From the NCBI GenBank assembly GCA_003255065.1, contig QAOA01005271.1, positions 673,270 through 737,269 of the forward strand: a DNA stretch of 64,000 bases, written 5' to 3'. Of this stretch, positions 30,901 to 43,100 are shown one piece after another. The stretch's first letter is position 1. The number at the start of each line of letters is the position of its first letter. Both the position numbers and the translations under genes were made by a program. This DNA is from Cercis canadensis. Taxonomy: Eukaryota; Streptophyta; Magnoliopsida; Fabales; Fabaceae. Below the pieces are notes generated by a model. That model saw only the letters and a list, made by a program, of their open reading frames with translations. It did no database searches and was not told the DNA's origin.

Positions 30901-32074
30901 GAAACAACCTCAGGGGTTTGAGGATTCTACTTTCCCTCATCATGTCTGCAGATTGAACAAGGCTTTATATGGCCTTAAGCAAGCTCCACGAGCTTGGTTT
31001 ACTAAGCTCAAGCTTACACTCTTGGCTTGGGGTTTTAAATGTATTGTTTCTAACAATTCACTCTTTGTGTTTTCTTCTTCTGCAGCCATTATCTACTTAC
31101 TAGTCTGTGTTGATGACATTATTCTTACTGGACCAAATTCTTACCTTATTACTTCTCTTATTACCTCTTTAAACTCTGCCTTCTCTCTCAAAGATCTAGG
31201 CTCTCTTCACTATTTTTTGGGTATTGAAGCTATCAGACTGCCTCATCAGTTGCATCTGTCCCAGACCAAGTATATCCTTGATCTACTGCACAAAGCTGGC
31301 TTGGAAAATGCTAAACCAGCTCCTACTCCCATGGTGAGCTCTCAGATTCTCTCAATCTCTGATGGCCAGTTGCTGTCTCAACCCTTGTTGTATCGAAGTT
31401 TGGTAGGTGCCTTACAGTATTGCACAATTACTAGGCTTGACATAGCTTTTTTAGTTAACAAACTATGTCAGTTTATGAGTGCTCCTACTGACATTCATCT
31501 TCAAGCTGCCAAACGTGTCCTGAAGTATCTCAAGGGCACCATGTCTCATGGTCTTACCATTACCAGGTCCAGCTCTCTGCCCTTGCTTGCTTATTCTGAT
31601 TTTGATTGGGCTGGGTGCCCTGATGATAGGAGAAGCACGAGTGGTCATGCAGTTTTTCTTGGCTCCAGCCTCATTTCTTGGTCTTCAGGCAAGCAAAAGG
31701 TGGTGGCACGTTCTAGTACTGAGGCTGAGTATAGAGCTCTAGCCAATGCCACTTCTGAGTTACTTTGGCTTCAATCCTTGTTAACAGAGTTGCATTTCTC
31801 TTTGCCCTCTCCTCCACTATTATTGTGTGATAATCTCAGTGCTACATTCCTTGCTGCCAATCCTGTGCTTCATGCACGCACTAAGCACATTGAGATTGAC
31901 TGCCATTTTGTGAGGGAATGCTTGCTGGACAAGTCTCTTGCTCTTTGTCATTTTCCTTCCTCTGATCAACTTGCATACGTGCTCACAAAGCCTCTCTCCA
32001 CCAAAGCCTTTCTCTCCAATCGTGCCAAACTCACTGTTCTACCTAGAACCTTGAGTTTGAGGGGGGGATGTTAA
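27944..32074 (+). pseudogene. Copia gag-pol polyprotein with two in-frame stops
   Basis: A single reading frame runs from before the first internal ATG (27944) to the stop at 32072-32074. It is broken by TAA at 29621-29623 and TAG at 29660-29662, both inside the integrase region. Domains in order: copia-type gag; zinc knuckle CQICHKPGHVASDC; aspartic protease WFLDTGATHH; pre-integrase WHNRLGHP with CSSC; integrase with ADLWG, SDFGGEF and NGIVERKN; reverse transcriptase with LDVNNAFLNGEL, KALYGLKQAPRAW and a CVDD catalytic box; RNase H with YSDFDWAGC and STEAEYRAL. There is no frameshift, so only nonsense changes inactivate it. The start of gag may lie upstream of the first ATG, whose N-terminus is short compared with relatives. 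Confidence 0.93.
32059..32068 (+). other. Polypurine tract
   Basis: GAGGGGGGGA lies immediately before the TG that opens the 3' LTR. It primes plus-strand DNA synthesis in LTR elements and fixes the left LTR boundary. Confidence 0.85.
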
Positions 32075-32509
32075 GAGTAATATACATATATATGATGGAG
32101 GATGAGTTGTTAAGCTGAGCTGTCAAAGGTGCTGAGTCAGCAAAGTCAAAGCCAGCTGTATTTAGTCAGACTTGATAAGTTAGTTAGTGAATTAGTTTTC
32201 TGATACACATGCATTCTGTTATTTGTTATTAGCAGCAGATAGTTTCTAGAAGAGTAAGGCAGTTCACCATCTCTATATATAGAGGTGTAATGTATTCAGT
32301 TATCAATTAATGAGAAATATTCATATCTTCAATTCTTCATTTCACATTCTCTGGTTTGTTCTTCATTTTGGTTTCTGGTGTTCCTAGTTCTTTCTGATAT
32401 GCCTTCTGGTGCATTGCCTATCTGCTACACATCTGCAGAATTGATGTGAATTGATTCACACCACAGCAAGTCTCAAGGATTCATCTTGCATCTTCTTCAA
32501 GGTTTTACA
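32069..32509 (+). repeat. 3' LTR, complete
   Basis: It begins tgttaagag right after the polypurine tract and ends ttttaca, with canonical TG...CA ends. Length 441 bp. The last 309 bp match the 5' LTR with 6 changes. Confidence 0.9.
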
Positions 32510-32722
32510 CAGAGTAATACAATAAGAGGAACCTACGTAATGCTTTATTTATGTTAACACCAAGTCTTCATCATGCCTTTAAATTTCAATTTCAATAACA
32601 AGTGCAAAATAATATATCTACAATCTCTCCTAACCAATGGAATTGTCATTTGATCAAGTCAAAAATCCAAGTTTGAGTGATTTCTCATAATAAATTCATA
32701 ATTTTCTTATTATCTATCTCTC

Positions 32723-32756
<34 letters not shown>

Positions 32757-33162
32757 TATTTCATAATCAAATCAATCCTCTAAATATGCATTTTCTATAC
32801 AATCAGAATCCAATTATTAGAAAATTTACATGTTTTGTAAGTTTTTTCTTTTAGTGTCAAAAAAATTTAAGAATTAGTTAATTAAATTTCACTAAAACAA
32901 AATGTAAAGCTCACATAAAATGTCTTAATTATTAACAGATTTTCTTGGCCTAAATTGCACGAATTTCTCATCGTTGAACGGCTTTTGTGAGTTAAATTAT
33001 ACTTATCTGGTTAAGTGACATTTTTTTTTTATCAAAGAGTTGAAATTAAAAAAATAAAAAATTGAGAGAGAAAAATACAAAATTAGCTAAAACTCTCGAC
33101 TACGAAGGACAAAATTGTAATTTTAACTTTTTTAAAACCTAAAGCCCCTCCTCTCCGATTCT
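32510..33162. other. Intergenic DNA upstream of TFIIE beta
   Basis: AT-rich with an (AT)n microsatellite at about 32727-32753. No genes recognised. Confidence 0.5.
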
Positions 33163-33169
33163 ATATAAA
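33163..33169 (+). promoter_or_regulatory. TATA box, probably of the TFIIE beta gene
   Basis: TATATAA lies upstream of a GC-richer stretch (about 33178-33290) that looks like a leader exon. A donor-like cctg|gtgaac sits at about 33283-33288. It is assigned to TFIIE beta because that is the next plus-strand gene. Confidence 0.5.
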
Positions 33170-33913
33170 TTTAGTGTCTGACGGAAAATTCTATTGACGG
33201 TTACCGGTTTCCGCGCTCAATTGCGCAAAGTGGAAAACCCCTGAGCCAGAGCTTCCTTCCTTTTCCTCTGCTCAACAATTCCTGGTGAACAAAAAATCTC
33301 TCACATGCATTCACCGATAGCTTTTCTTGTTTTGAGCTTAATTAATCCCGAACATGCAATTCTTTTTCCTTTATTACATATTTGCTTGATCGGAATGAAG
33401 AATTAATCGGATTGATTTTCCTTTTCCCTTGAGACTGGGCTTTCGTATATTTCCCTGAATACACGCTTCGGTTAAAAACTTGTTCATGAATCACAGAGGG
33501 TTTTGATTCGAATTGGTTTGGATTTGTTATACATTCTACAATTTTCTGCATTTATTTCAGATTCAATTCTGCTAAATATATTTTATTTTTCTTATTTTCA
33601 TTTATATTTTAGGGTCTGCCCTAATTTGAGTTAGGACTTGACTATTGTAAAGATCTAGAAAAGAACAATTGAGGTAATTGTATTTTGTTTTCTTATTTAG
33701 TAGCTTTTCCTCCAAGCAAACATAGTACTAAGACTAAGAGCCTCTCCCAAGTGATCGGTTCTTGAAGGTCTCGACTCTATCGAAGTAGTCACCTTTTCTT
33801 CTTCTCGATTTTCATTTTTAAGAAAATGTTTCTATGATAAAACCCTTGGGGTTAGGTTTTATGAGAATTATCATATTTCACTGAGGTTTTTTTTTTTTTT
33901 TTTTTTTTTTTAA

Positions 33914-34384
33914 NNNNNNNNNNNNNNNNNNNNNNNNNNNNNNNNNNNNNNNNNNNNNNNNNNNNNNNNNNNNNNNNNNNNNNNNNNNNNNNNNNNNNNN
34001 NNNNNNNNNNNNNNNNNNNNNNNNNNNNNNNNNNNNNNNNNNNNNNNNNNNNNNNNNNNNNNNNNNNNNNNNNNNNNNNNNNNNNNNNNNNNNNNNNNNN
34101 NNNNNNNNNNNNNNNNNNNNNNNNNNNNNNNNNNNNNNNNNNNNNNNNNNNNNNNNNNNNNNNNNNNNNNNNNNNNNNNNNNNNNNNNNNNNNNNNNNNN
34201 NNNNNNNNNNNNNNNNNNNNNNNNNNNNNNNNNNNNNNNNNNNNNNNNNNNNNNNNNNNNNNNNNNNNNNNNNNNNNNNNNNNNNNNNNNNNNNNNNNNN
34301 NNNNNNNNNNNNNNNNNNNNNNNNNNNNNNNNNNNNNNNNNNNNNNNNNNNNNNNNNNNNNNNNNNNNNNNNNNNNNNNNNNNN
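33914..34384. other. Assembly gap (471 N)
   Basis: An unbroken run of N flanked by poly(T) on both sides. It probably hides the first coding exon(s) of the TFIIE beta gene. Frames that cross it are meaningless. Confidence 0.98.
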
Positions 34385-35469
34385 TTTTTTTTTTTTGGGT
34401 ACAATTGGAATTGCAGAGGTGTTTCTTCTTTTTGATTGGTAATCTATATTTTGGTTGGGGTAAATAAAAATAGGGGGACAGCCAAATCAATTTGTTTGGG
34501 GCTAAGGAAGATGGGGGAGGAAGGCTGATGCTGGAGTTGTGGGCAATAACATTGTTTTAGGGTCATTGCATTTGGTACAGATTGAGCTTAATTGACTGCA
34601 GAGGAGATTTTTATTTTTGTAATAAGAGTAGCTTCGTTAAAATAAGGGAAAGCAATTATGATTAGCAATGTGATATTTCAGGTGTGAAATAAAGGACTAC
34701 ACTTGAAGTTAACACAACTTTCCTCAAGGGTTTCATAATTTTCTCCAAAATGGGTGTAATTGTGAAGAAAAATATTAGTTTACTGGATAGTGAGAATCTT
34801 TTTTTTTTAATGTATTTTTGCACTGATATATGGTTTTTTTTTATTCCTTTATTAATAAAATTATGAAGGAATTGTATTTTTTTGCTTATTTTGCTCTCCC
34901 TTTTGTTGTGATCATGAAATTCTTTTGCTTACTTTAGAACTGAAGTTGTAAGCGACCATTTAGATGTGTATTTTGTAAAGAATTCTTGTTTTGATTGTAT
35001 TGTCATACTCTTGATGTAGTCATCTTTCGTTTTTTTTCCCAATAGTTGAGTCAATTTTAACACAATCTTGGAGTGCGCTATAAAACATCAGTGCTAGCTG
35101 TTATGGCCAAATAATCTCAAATAGTATAAATAGCGTTTTCTTGGTGATGGGAAGGGGTTAAATTCATGAATATGTTTGATTTCGTTTATGTCTTTGACAT
35201 TTATGGTCAGCATTCAGTGTAACAAGTGACAACCCCATTTCATTTGTAAAGAAGCATTCATTTGGGAAATGTATTAAACAAATTCTGCTTTTGCTGGGGA
35301 TATTAATTGTTGTACTTCCATTTATCTTTATCACAGATATATAATCTTTTGGTCACTTGTAACTGTAAGTTATTTGATGTGTGATTCTGTCTCTTACCAT
35401 ATGAAATATGTTAACCTCCATCCATTGTGTGGGACTAGTTGAACCATTTGACTCTCTTAATGTTTGCAG

Positions 35470-36825
35470 AGGAGACAAGTGCTGACACCAGAGCAAATTA
35501 ATGAAGCCTGTTATGTTGATTTGAAATCCAATAAAGCTGTATTTGATAGTTTGAGGAATAATCTAAAAGTAAACTATGATGGGAAAGGCCTTTCTTACAA
35601 GGTAATTTCTGTTCATATTGCTTTCAGACCTTCATAGATAGATATTTCTTCTTATCAAACCTGCCCTTCCCATTATTCTTTTATGAAATGATTTCCTGTT
35701 GGTTTTTAGTCCACACATGATGTGAAAGATAGGAATCAACTAATTCAACTGATACGAAATTTTCCTGATGGCATTGCCATCAGTGATCTAATGGATGCTT
35801 ACCCAAATGTGATGGAGGACTTGCAGGTGAGTAATAATATGCTTCTTTTTCTTCTCACTTGATGAGCATTTGCATTCTGGCATTCATGTTTAATTGTTTA
35901 GCATTAGAAGTTCAGATTTTATATTTCTGAAAATGAATTCTAATATAGCAATGAAGCCTTATAACCTGACCCTTCAAATCTCATGTTACTGATTGCTTTA
36001 GTGCCGACAATTTTGTCTTGGAATGTATTTTTTAGCAATAAAGCATATAGACTACACCCTTACTTCAAAAGAGCCTGCAAGTTAATGGTTGTGGTTTGTA
36101 TTGGTATATTTTGTAAACCACACTGATTATTTATCGGTCTAGCTTTTTTGAGATCTGATTCCTTGTCAACTTAGTAGTTTCTTATATCAATTTTTATTCA
36201 GGGAACTATATGCGCATTCATAACGTCCCCCCCCCCCCNTCTTTCCTTTTCTTTTTCTTTTTGTTTTGGCTTTTTAGGATGTATTCTCTTGTATATAATT
36301 GGAGAAGAAAAAGGGAAAAGATAAGGAAATAAGTCTTTGAAGAAATTCAATTATAACATGGACTACATAATGTTAATTTTGTTAATAATTGATGATGCTC
36401 TTTGGATAGCTGTAATCAGTTAAGATAGAGTTCAATTTCTTGTTTCGAACTGTAAAAGATTTCATTAAAATTTCCTCTATTAGGCTATGAAAGCAGCTGG
36501 GAAGATTTGGATACTATCAAACTCAGATTGTAAGCTGGACATTGCCTACCCAAATGATGATGCCAAGGTATCAATTAAGGTGGATGATGACCTTAAACGG
36601 CTCTTTCGGGAAATTGAATTGCCCCAAGATATGACTGAGATTGAGATGTATCTTCAGAAGAATGGGCATAAGCCTGTTACCAACACGGAAAGGCGAAGGG
36701 CTATGGCAGAGTTTCAAGGCATGTCCTCCAAGCCTAAGCCAAAGAAGAACAAGGAAATCAGCAAAAGGACCAAGCTTACAAATGCGCATCTTCCAGAGCT
36801 TTTCAGAACTGGTAATGGTTCCTAG
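35470..36825 (+). CDS. Transcription initiation factor IIE subunit beta (3' part)
   Basis: Three exons (35470-35601, 35710-35826, 36484-36825; GT-AG) encode the last 196 residues of TFIIE beta. TFIIE beta joins TFIIE alpha in the RNA polymerase II preinitiation complex, recruits TFIIH and aids promoter opening. The visible part has the end of the first winged-helix domain (LTPEQINEACYVDLKSNKAV, then YDGKGLSYK). The second winged helix follows (NQLIQLIRNFPDGIAISDL...YPNVMEDLQAM), then a conserved basic C-terminus (KPKPKKNKEISKRTKLTNAHL). The N-terminal exon, roughly 80-90 residues in relatives and carrying the start codon, is not found between 34385 and 35469. It most likely lies in the gap at 33914-34384. 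An in-frame ATG at 36487 is internal, not a start. The product acts in the nucleus. Confidence 0.93.
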
Positions 36826-37593
36826 TTCCTACTAAAAACCAAGTACCGGCCAAAAAAATGAAGACTGAATGGTAAATAGTTTTTACCAGCAGTAGCTGAG
36901 ACCCATGCTTTACGATGCATCAAAATGTGCACTATAATGCCCATTTGCAACTCGTTACTAAAGAAATCATTCTAGGCTCGTAATAAAGGGAAAACCAAAT
37001 GTTAAATAGTGATTCAAGGTTCTTTCATATTTTGGTAATCACATGAAACCAAGATATCTTTGTATGAAAATAAAATAAGAAAATGCTGGTGGAAATGCAA
37101 ACACTCCGAAATTTTTTTTATTTGAGTTAATTCTAATGCGCTTACCTTATTGCATAGGATTATTAAAATACCCTTTGATGTTATATGATCATTTAGTTTA
37201 TATATATGCTTATTTTATTTATTTTAAAATATAATAACTATATAAGTTGACAGAATAATTGCATATTTATTTGAAAAGTAGGTGCCTCCGGCACCATTTG
37301 GAAACTATTCCCAAACTTAAAAAAGTAATAACCTCTTTTTGTTTGTTTGCTGACAATGCAAACACTGGACCATTTTAATAGCAGGCCTTTTCGATTGGTT
37401 GGTAAGGTGGGCCATTTGATTGTCAAATTTTTTGGGTCTGATCTAATGGGCTTATTCAATTAAGGTTTGTCGATGGCATGCGTCAATCCAGCCAATAAGT
37501 CTGTGGGTGTAAGGCTATCCAAATTCCCAGTGAGAGGCCGAGTCTGGTCCCCAGCTGTCTTATTTTGGCTGTTAACAATTTTAACATTTTCAG

Positions 37594-37630
<37 letters not shown>

Positions 37631-38054
37631 TTTACATTTAAATATTATTTTATTCCATTACCATTGTTCTAAAAAAATAATATTTGTTCCAAAATATCAA
37701 AATTAAAATGAGTGGTCCATTCAGTTAACCAAAATTAAAAATTGAGAAATGATTCTAATGAAAAAACCCTTTTTTCTGTTTGTTACAAAAAATATTTCTA
37801 TTGACTGATACACTAATGTGCCAAAAAGCTAATATATATACTTTGCCTAGATATGCCACATAAAAAGAGAGTATTAAACGATAATTAATTGAATCATAAA
37901 TAGCATTAAAAGCATTCAGTTGCCACATTATAGTCATTACTCGTTAGTCAAAATAAAAATAGGGTATTACTAGGCAATGCAAACACATTTCAAAACTCAA
38001 GGTTCGGTTTCTCAACCAGTCTACATAGAACAAAAAAAAAAAAAAAAAAGAGAA
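36826..38054. other. Intergenic between TFIIE beta and eIF2 beta (convergent)
   Basis: It contains the probable 3' UTRs of both genes, an (AT)n tract at about 37602-37626 and poly(A) at 38032-38049. No genes recognised. A GC-richer segment at 37250-37570 has no identifiable product. Confidence 0.5.
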
Positions 38055-41000
38055 TCATGTCCCTGCATTCCTACGGCCAATACGAGCAACAAAACCAGCC
38101 TTGATTGGAGCAACTGATCTTCCTGATCCACACTGCAACAAAACAACCAATATTCAATAGAATATCGAAGGGAAAAGAAACCAAAAAAACTGTCATGCAA
38201 ATTGGTAAAAATTGTACCGAAGGACAAAAAGACTGAACATATAAATCCTAAAAAATCCTTAATCCACAATCCGACACCAATGGCTGCCACAGCAGAGTAA
38301 TTAAGCAAAACTAAAAACTAAAGCCTAGCCACCTAGGATAGTTGTTTTAGGTCCAAGCCTAGATGTCATCAAACTATAAATTTACCTTCTCACATCTGAG
38401 AAAGAACAGACGGTTCTCCTTTGAAAGTATTGTGTCTGGACTCTTGCATCCAAGGCAAATGACATATTCATCTGAAAACAAAGAATATATACCAATTAAA
38501 ATCCCAAACAGCCATAAAGACAGAACAATGAAATAGACATAAGATACAGCAGAGGCATCCTTCCAAAGCAGCCACCAACTAGATCGAGAATGAACAAGAG
38601 AGGGCTACATTTAGTATATTCTACAAAATTCGGCATCACGCAAATTGAAATTAATCCCTTTAGTTTTCTAACTTTTATTTTCTTATAGATGAATTTAGTA
38701 TACACTTGTTAGATAGGAAATCTATATGCAACATTGAAACACAATATACATCAGAAAATTCCATGACCGTTCCAGCCGCTACCATCACTAAAGTTGGCGG
38801 AGGATGTTTTCAACCTTTTATATCCTGATAAACAAGATTGTCAAACATTAATTATCATATATTAAAAACATATACTTACTGATATATCGTCGCAGAATTC
38901 CTTCAAAGTTCTTTGGTGCGAATCTTCCCTTCACAACCAATCTCTGCTGTCCATCTAGTGAGCCACTTGTACCCAGTTCAGCAAGCAAGAAAGCCATGAC
39001 ATGGTCTGGCTGCCGATGCATCCTAAGATATTGGGTTGCAGTAGATTAACAGAGAGTTAAAAAAATTATATTTTGTTACAATGTCTAAAAAAATAAGATA
39101 TAAGGGGGTTATGCTTATGCACATATAACCAATTGACAGCTCTATGCTAGAATTGGGTGGAGTTTTCAGCAGCAGAGAATGAGCCAAAGATAACAATCAT
39201 CCTAGCTAACTATGACCATGGTAAAGGATGACTAGGTGGAAGACTTCAATCTTTATTTTGTGGGCATGCATATCAGACAAGCACAACACACAAAACCTAG
39301 GAATCCAAGAATCTGAGTGAAACACACGCACACACATACACAGAGAGAGAGAGAGAGAGTACGTCTTGCATAGATCCATAAAGTTGACAAAAACAGTTTT
39401 CTTTGTGCCCTCACGAAGAACTTGAGGAGGCCTCATGACAGTCCTCCGCCGATCTCCAGCCAGTTCAGGGTTATGTTCGCGTAGAATGTTAAACACCCTG
39501 CCAAGAAGCTGCAGAGACAAACATCAGAACAAAAGAAAATAGAAATCCCCCAGTTAACATTCTGCATTAAGCATTAGTGTATAAAACATTCATCAGTACA
39601 GATGTAGGCTACTAGGATTATTATTATGTCTGCATGGAAGTTATTGCAAATTAAATTTACAAGCAGAAGCACAGTACGGCAAGACAAAAATACAGTAGCT
39701 AATATTTCATGGAGCTATATAGTTGGAAACACCATATAAAAGTCTAGATACAGAATAAAGCTGATATCATACATGAGGCAACTTGAGCAATCATAGAGAC
39801 AGCTCTTGATTCACAAGGACAAAGTACCATAATATGCAGAATTTCATGAATCAGAAGATGCTTAGATTCTTGGTTATAAATCATTAGTATGCTGAGAACT
39901 TAGGACTTCAGACAAAGTCACAAAACCTCAATCCACAAGCATGTAAAAGATTCTAAAACATTTGTGCATTGGAAGGCCTAAACAGAAGCTATAAATTAAA
40001 GTTAAGACATATATAGCAGGTTGACAACCCTATAAAACATACAACAACAATACATAACAAAGAAGAAAAATCAGGATCACAGATTGAAATCAAAATCAGT
40101 TGAGAAACTCTTTGTAACTAGGTAATAAACAGGAACACTTACAAACTTTTGACAATGTCATGTAAAGGGAGGCTTATTCCAACAGAAAAATCTAAAATAT
40201 ACCTCTTCGTATTCATAATCACGATCACTCCCTTCCCAAGGAAAACGAGGCTGCAGGCCACTACTTTCTCCATCTTCCTCTCCAATGTGATCTGAGCCAG
40301 GAAAATTTGTCCAATGTATACCATTAAATAAAATGGCCTAAAGAAATTACTTGTAGTACAAACATCAAGTCTCTCAGAGTTTCAGTTCAGAGATATAATA
40401 ATGTTTTTTTTTATGCACAGTAAAATAAGGCAGCTGCTTACCATCAAAATCTTCACCTGCATCTCCACTCTCATCATTCAAGTTACTGGGTTCAACCTAC
40501 AACAACAACAGCCATCAGATGTTAAAATTGGCTCCAATACATGATTAGGTACTCCAAATCCTTAGGCTGCTAAACAGAGAAAAAAAAATTATTCACTGAT
40601 ATGTTCATACAGCTTTGACAGGAAACCATGCAGAAAAATTAGATTTCACACAAATAGTCAGATACTTACAGGCTTCTTCTTCTTCTTCTTCAAACCAGAA
40701 AATGTTGCCTCAGCCCCATCAGTAACTGCAAGTGACAAGAACCATGCACATGCACAATCAGAGACACTTCGCAAAATAGCATTATAAACCAAAAAAAAAT
40801 AAAAATTGTTTGAATTTATATACTTGACAAGTTTTCTGTTTTCTCAGCCAACTTGTCTGCTGAATCATCAGCAGCATCTTGAATTGTAACTTTCTTTTTC
40901 TTCTTCTTCTTAGTAGGATCAAAGGGGACTATCTGCATAGAAATTAAGGCATCACAAGTTAGCAGTGTTTCAACAAACTGCAATAGCAACCAATCAATCA

Positions 41001-41110
41001 AGGTGACTAAAGACTGGAAATTCTCAGGCAACAGACATAGCAATTAATGTGGGGAAGAAACTTACTTCTGGCACTTCCTCCTTCATATCATTTTGCGTTT
41101 CATCTGCCAT
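38055..41110 (-). CDS. Translation initiation factor eIF2 subunit beta, complete
   Basis: Nine coding exons on the minus strand: 41110-41066, 40932-40824, 40725-40670, 40496-40442, 40291-40203, 39508-39363, 39022-38880, 38471-38386, 38132-38055. They join to 268 aa, the same length as I recall for Arabidopsis eIF2 beta. eIF2 beta is part of the eIF2-GTP-initiator Met-tRNA ternary complex in the cytosol and contacts eIF5 and eIF2B. The N-terminal half has two lysine blocks (near residues 23-29 and 64-69), known in the family for binding eIF5/eIF2B. The central eIF2B/eIF5 domain includes [19 protein letters not shown] and [17 protein letters not shown]. The C-terminal zinc ribbon has C220, C223, C241 and C244. 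A splice acceptor just before the ATG (at 41115) indicates an extra leader exon farther upstream. Confidence 0.96.
39342..39360 (+). repeat. GA microsatellite at an eIF2 beta donor
   Basis: An (AG)n run directly beside the donor site of the exon ending at 39363. On the minus strand the intron therefore starts GTACTCTCTCT. Confidence 0.7.
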
Positions 41111-41115
41111 GATTG

Positions 41116-42126
41116 CTGCAATAGAAGTAAAACAGAATTAGTAGATCAGAGAACTGGAAGTAGAGAAAGTAGAGAGGCAATAGAAGTTGGGAGAAGAGAG
41201 GAGGAGAATATAGAAGGTTAGGGCAATTATCACAGATTAAATTGTTCATCAAAATTAAAATCTACAACATAAGCATCCCTTAAAGGTGAACTCACTAACC
41301 AGAAAGAAGTCCCAAGTACTCTTGAATCTTGATTACAAACTATAAAGACAAATCCTTAAATAAAAGAAACCTAATGCTTAAACGTCCCAAAATAACCAAG
41401 CGACCACTTATAATACTTATGCTTAAAACAAAAAGCACCTAAATAATTTAAGGAAATCACAATTGCATATATATATAGATGGATAGATAGATAGAAATAT
41501 AAACCACATTCCCATAATCTATAATAAAATTTCCACAAGCACCGCACAAGAAAATTTTTCAATAGATAAAGCTTCTCCCAACAACATTAAGAGAAATGAA
41601 CTAAACATGATAAACATACTGTTGCGATATTGATTATATTTTCAGAATAAACATAATAATCCATGAAATCAGTACACAAAAAATAGTTCATTGTAGAATA
41701 CAAAAACTGAATCACAAAATTAAGTGGCAATTGTTCCTATAGTCATATTTATGCCATTTTACCGTGTAAGAAAAAAAATTCCAGAAACAACCATAAAATC
41801 AGGTAATTGAAAGGGGGGGAGGGATTTAGAGGCTCTTTGCATTCAACAACTAAAAGCAAAATCAGAGCATCGATTCAATACCTCTTTCACCGATAAGAAC
41901 ACACAAAGAATGAAATCAGATAATCGAAGAAATGAAAACGCATGGAAACCCTAGAAATATGGAAAAGGGAAAAACGAAGGAACCTTGAAAAGAATCAAAC
42001 CTGAGAAAGCGATTATTTCTTGAGATGAACAGATGGTGGTGGCTCGAGTAACAGTAATCGCTTCGCTTATGAATACCCTTTGTCACTCTATAGTGTCTCT
42101 CTCTCTATTGCAGAGTAGCTTAAACA
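41116..42126 (-). promoter_or_regulatory. eIF2 beta leader intron and leader exon (copy A)
   Basis: AT-rich DNA upstream of the first coding exon, with no coding sequence. Minus-strand donor-like sites near 41882 and 41996 suggest that the leader exon lies between there and about 42110, where a CT-rich stretch and stronger base composition occur. Confidence 0.45.
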
Positions 42127-42139
42127 GTGCGTGTGTATT

Positions 42140-42400
42140 TCGGTTTTAACTGGGCCTCTTTGGTTTCGTTGTTCTTTTTGGGTTATAACCTCGTGAACTG
42201 GACCTTTTGTACTTGCTGCTTTCCTTGCGGGCTACGTCGCTCTCACCGCCAGCAATGGTTTTATTGTTGCTGTTTATATTTTGGGCTGGGCTTTATGCCC
42301 TCTTATGAGGCCTGTAAACGGCGTGGGCTTAATTTCAATCTAATTGGGCCAATCAAGTTTTTTTGTAGAATAATAAATAGCCCAATCTATATTGGGCTTC
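42140..42400 (-). promoter_or_regulatory. Probable eIF2 beta promoter with repeated TGGGC motifs
   Basis: Several TGGGCC or TGGGC words, on both strands, occur within about 250 bp (for example near 42153, 42282, 42345 and 42394). This is the clustering often seen upstream of plant translation genes. A 110-codon plus-strand frame crossing the region has no family resemblance. The region is repeated at about 46578-46838. Confidence 0.4.
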
Positions 42401-42780
42401 AAAGTGGAGGCTGGTTTCTGGCGTCAAAAAAAATCACCCGTAAATTCTTTAGTTATTAATATCTGTTCTTACGGGGATATCTTGATGGTTAGGTACCAGG
42501 GGCAGGCATGCTTGATTAGGGGAGAGAGAAGTAAAAATAAAGATGTTTTAATTTGTATTCATTGATTTAGAGAATGTGAATAAAAAGAAAAAAAAAATGA
42601 AAAAGATATATCTCATTTTCAACTGTTTCTTGCATCCAAAATTTTTCAACTCATCTTTTACCACTTCCAACCAAGAGCACCCTAAGTTTTTCCTTATATA
42701 AGTGAATAGTACTGACGATGCCTGATTTGAGGTGAAGGTCAGAAGATGGATGAGGTTGGGTTGAGAATGTAATAACTGCA

Positions 42781-43100
42781 CAATAACAAATGAATTAAGA
42801 GTCGGGTGGTGATGCCCGAGCTCCGAAGCTTAAGTTAATACGGTCAGAGCTAAAAAGTGTAATAAATGCTAAAGGAAGCAAAAGTCCGTATACCTGTTGT
42901 TAAAGGCTATTTATAGGTGAGGGTTAAGGGATATGATGGGCATATACAAATTTTGATGATGTGGGCTTTTGGCTAAATGAGTCTAAATGCAACCGGCCGA
43001 AAAATTAGGTATCTATAAGTACAAATCTCATTTAGAGTAGATGTGATGGGATTTATGAAAAAGAATTAAGTTAACCTCGCTCATTTAGATGCAATTTCTT
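42781..43100. other. Possible LTR-like fragment upstream of eIF2 beta
   Basis: A stretch including gtcgggtggtgatgcccgag and later gctatttataggtgagggtt is compositionally unlike its flanks and looks like plant LTR or repeat sequence. No matching partner, primer site or coding region is seen. It recurs at about 47220-47540 because of the 4.4-kb repeat. Confidence 0.2.

Larger units (their letters stand above)
27553..32509 (+). mobile_element. Ty1/copia LTR retrotransposon, 5' LTR truncated
   Basis: Elements in order: partial 5' LTR (27553-27861), primer-binding site TGGTATCAGAGC matching initiator tRNA-Met (27862-27873), gag-protease-integrase-RT-RNase H in copia order, polypurine tract (32059-32068) and complete 3' LTR (32069-32509). 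The first 132 bp of the LTR are missing from the 5' copy. No target-site duplication can be assigned because the left end is lost; the right flank is cagag. The shared 309 bp of the two LTRs differ at 6 positions (about 2 percent), so insertion was geologically recent. Two stops make it non-autonomous. Confidence 0.95.

Noticed and set aside
33852..34490. Long minus-strand frames of mostly X
   Set aside because: They cross the N gap and have no real coding content.
36487..36825. Independent small gene starting at the ATG at 36487
   Set aside because: The ATG is an internal Met of TFIIE beta's last exon; the upstream exons join in frame.
42127..42459. 110-codon plus-strand frame, repeated at 46565-46897
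   Set aside because: It lies in the putative eIF2 beta promoter. Its two copies come from the 4.4-kb repeat, and the composition is Phe/Cys/Trp-rich with no recognisable domain.
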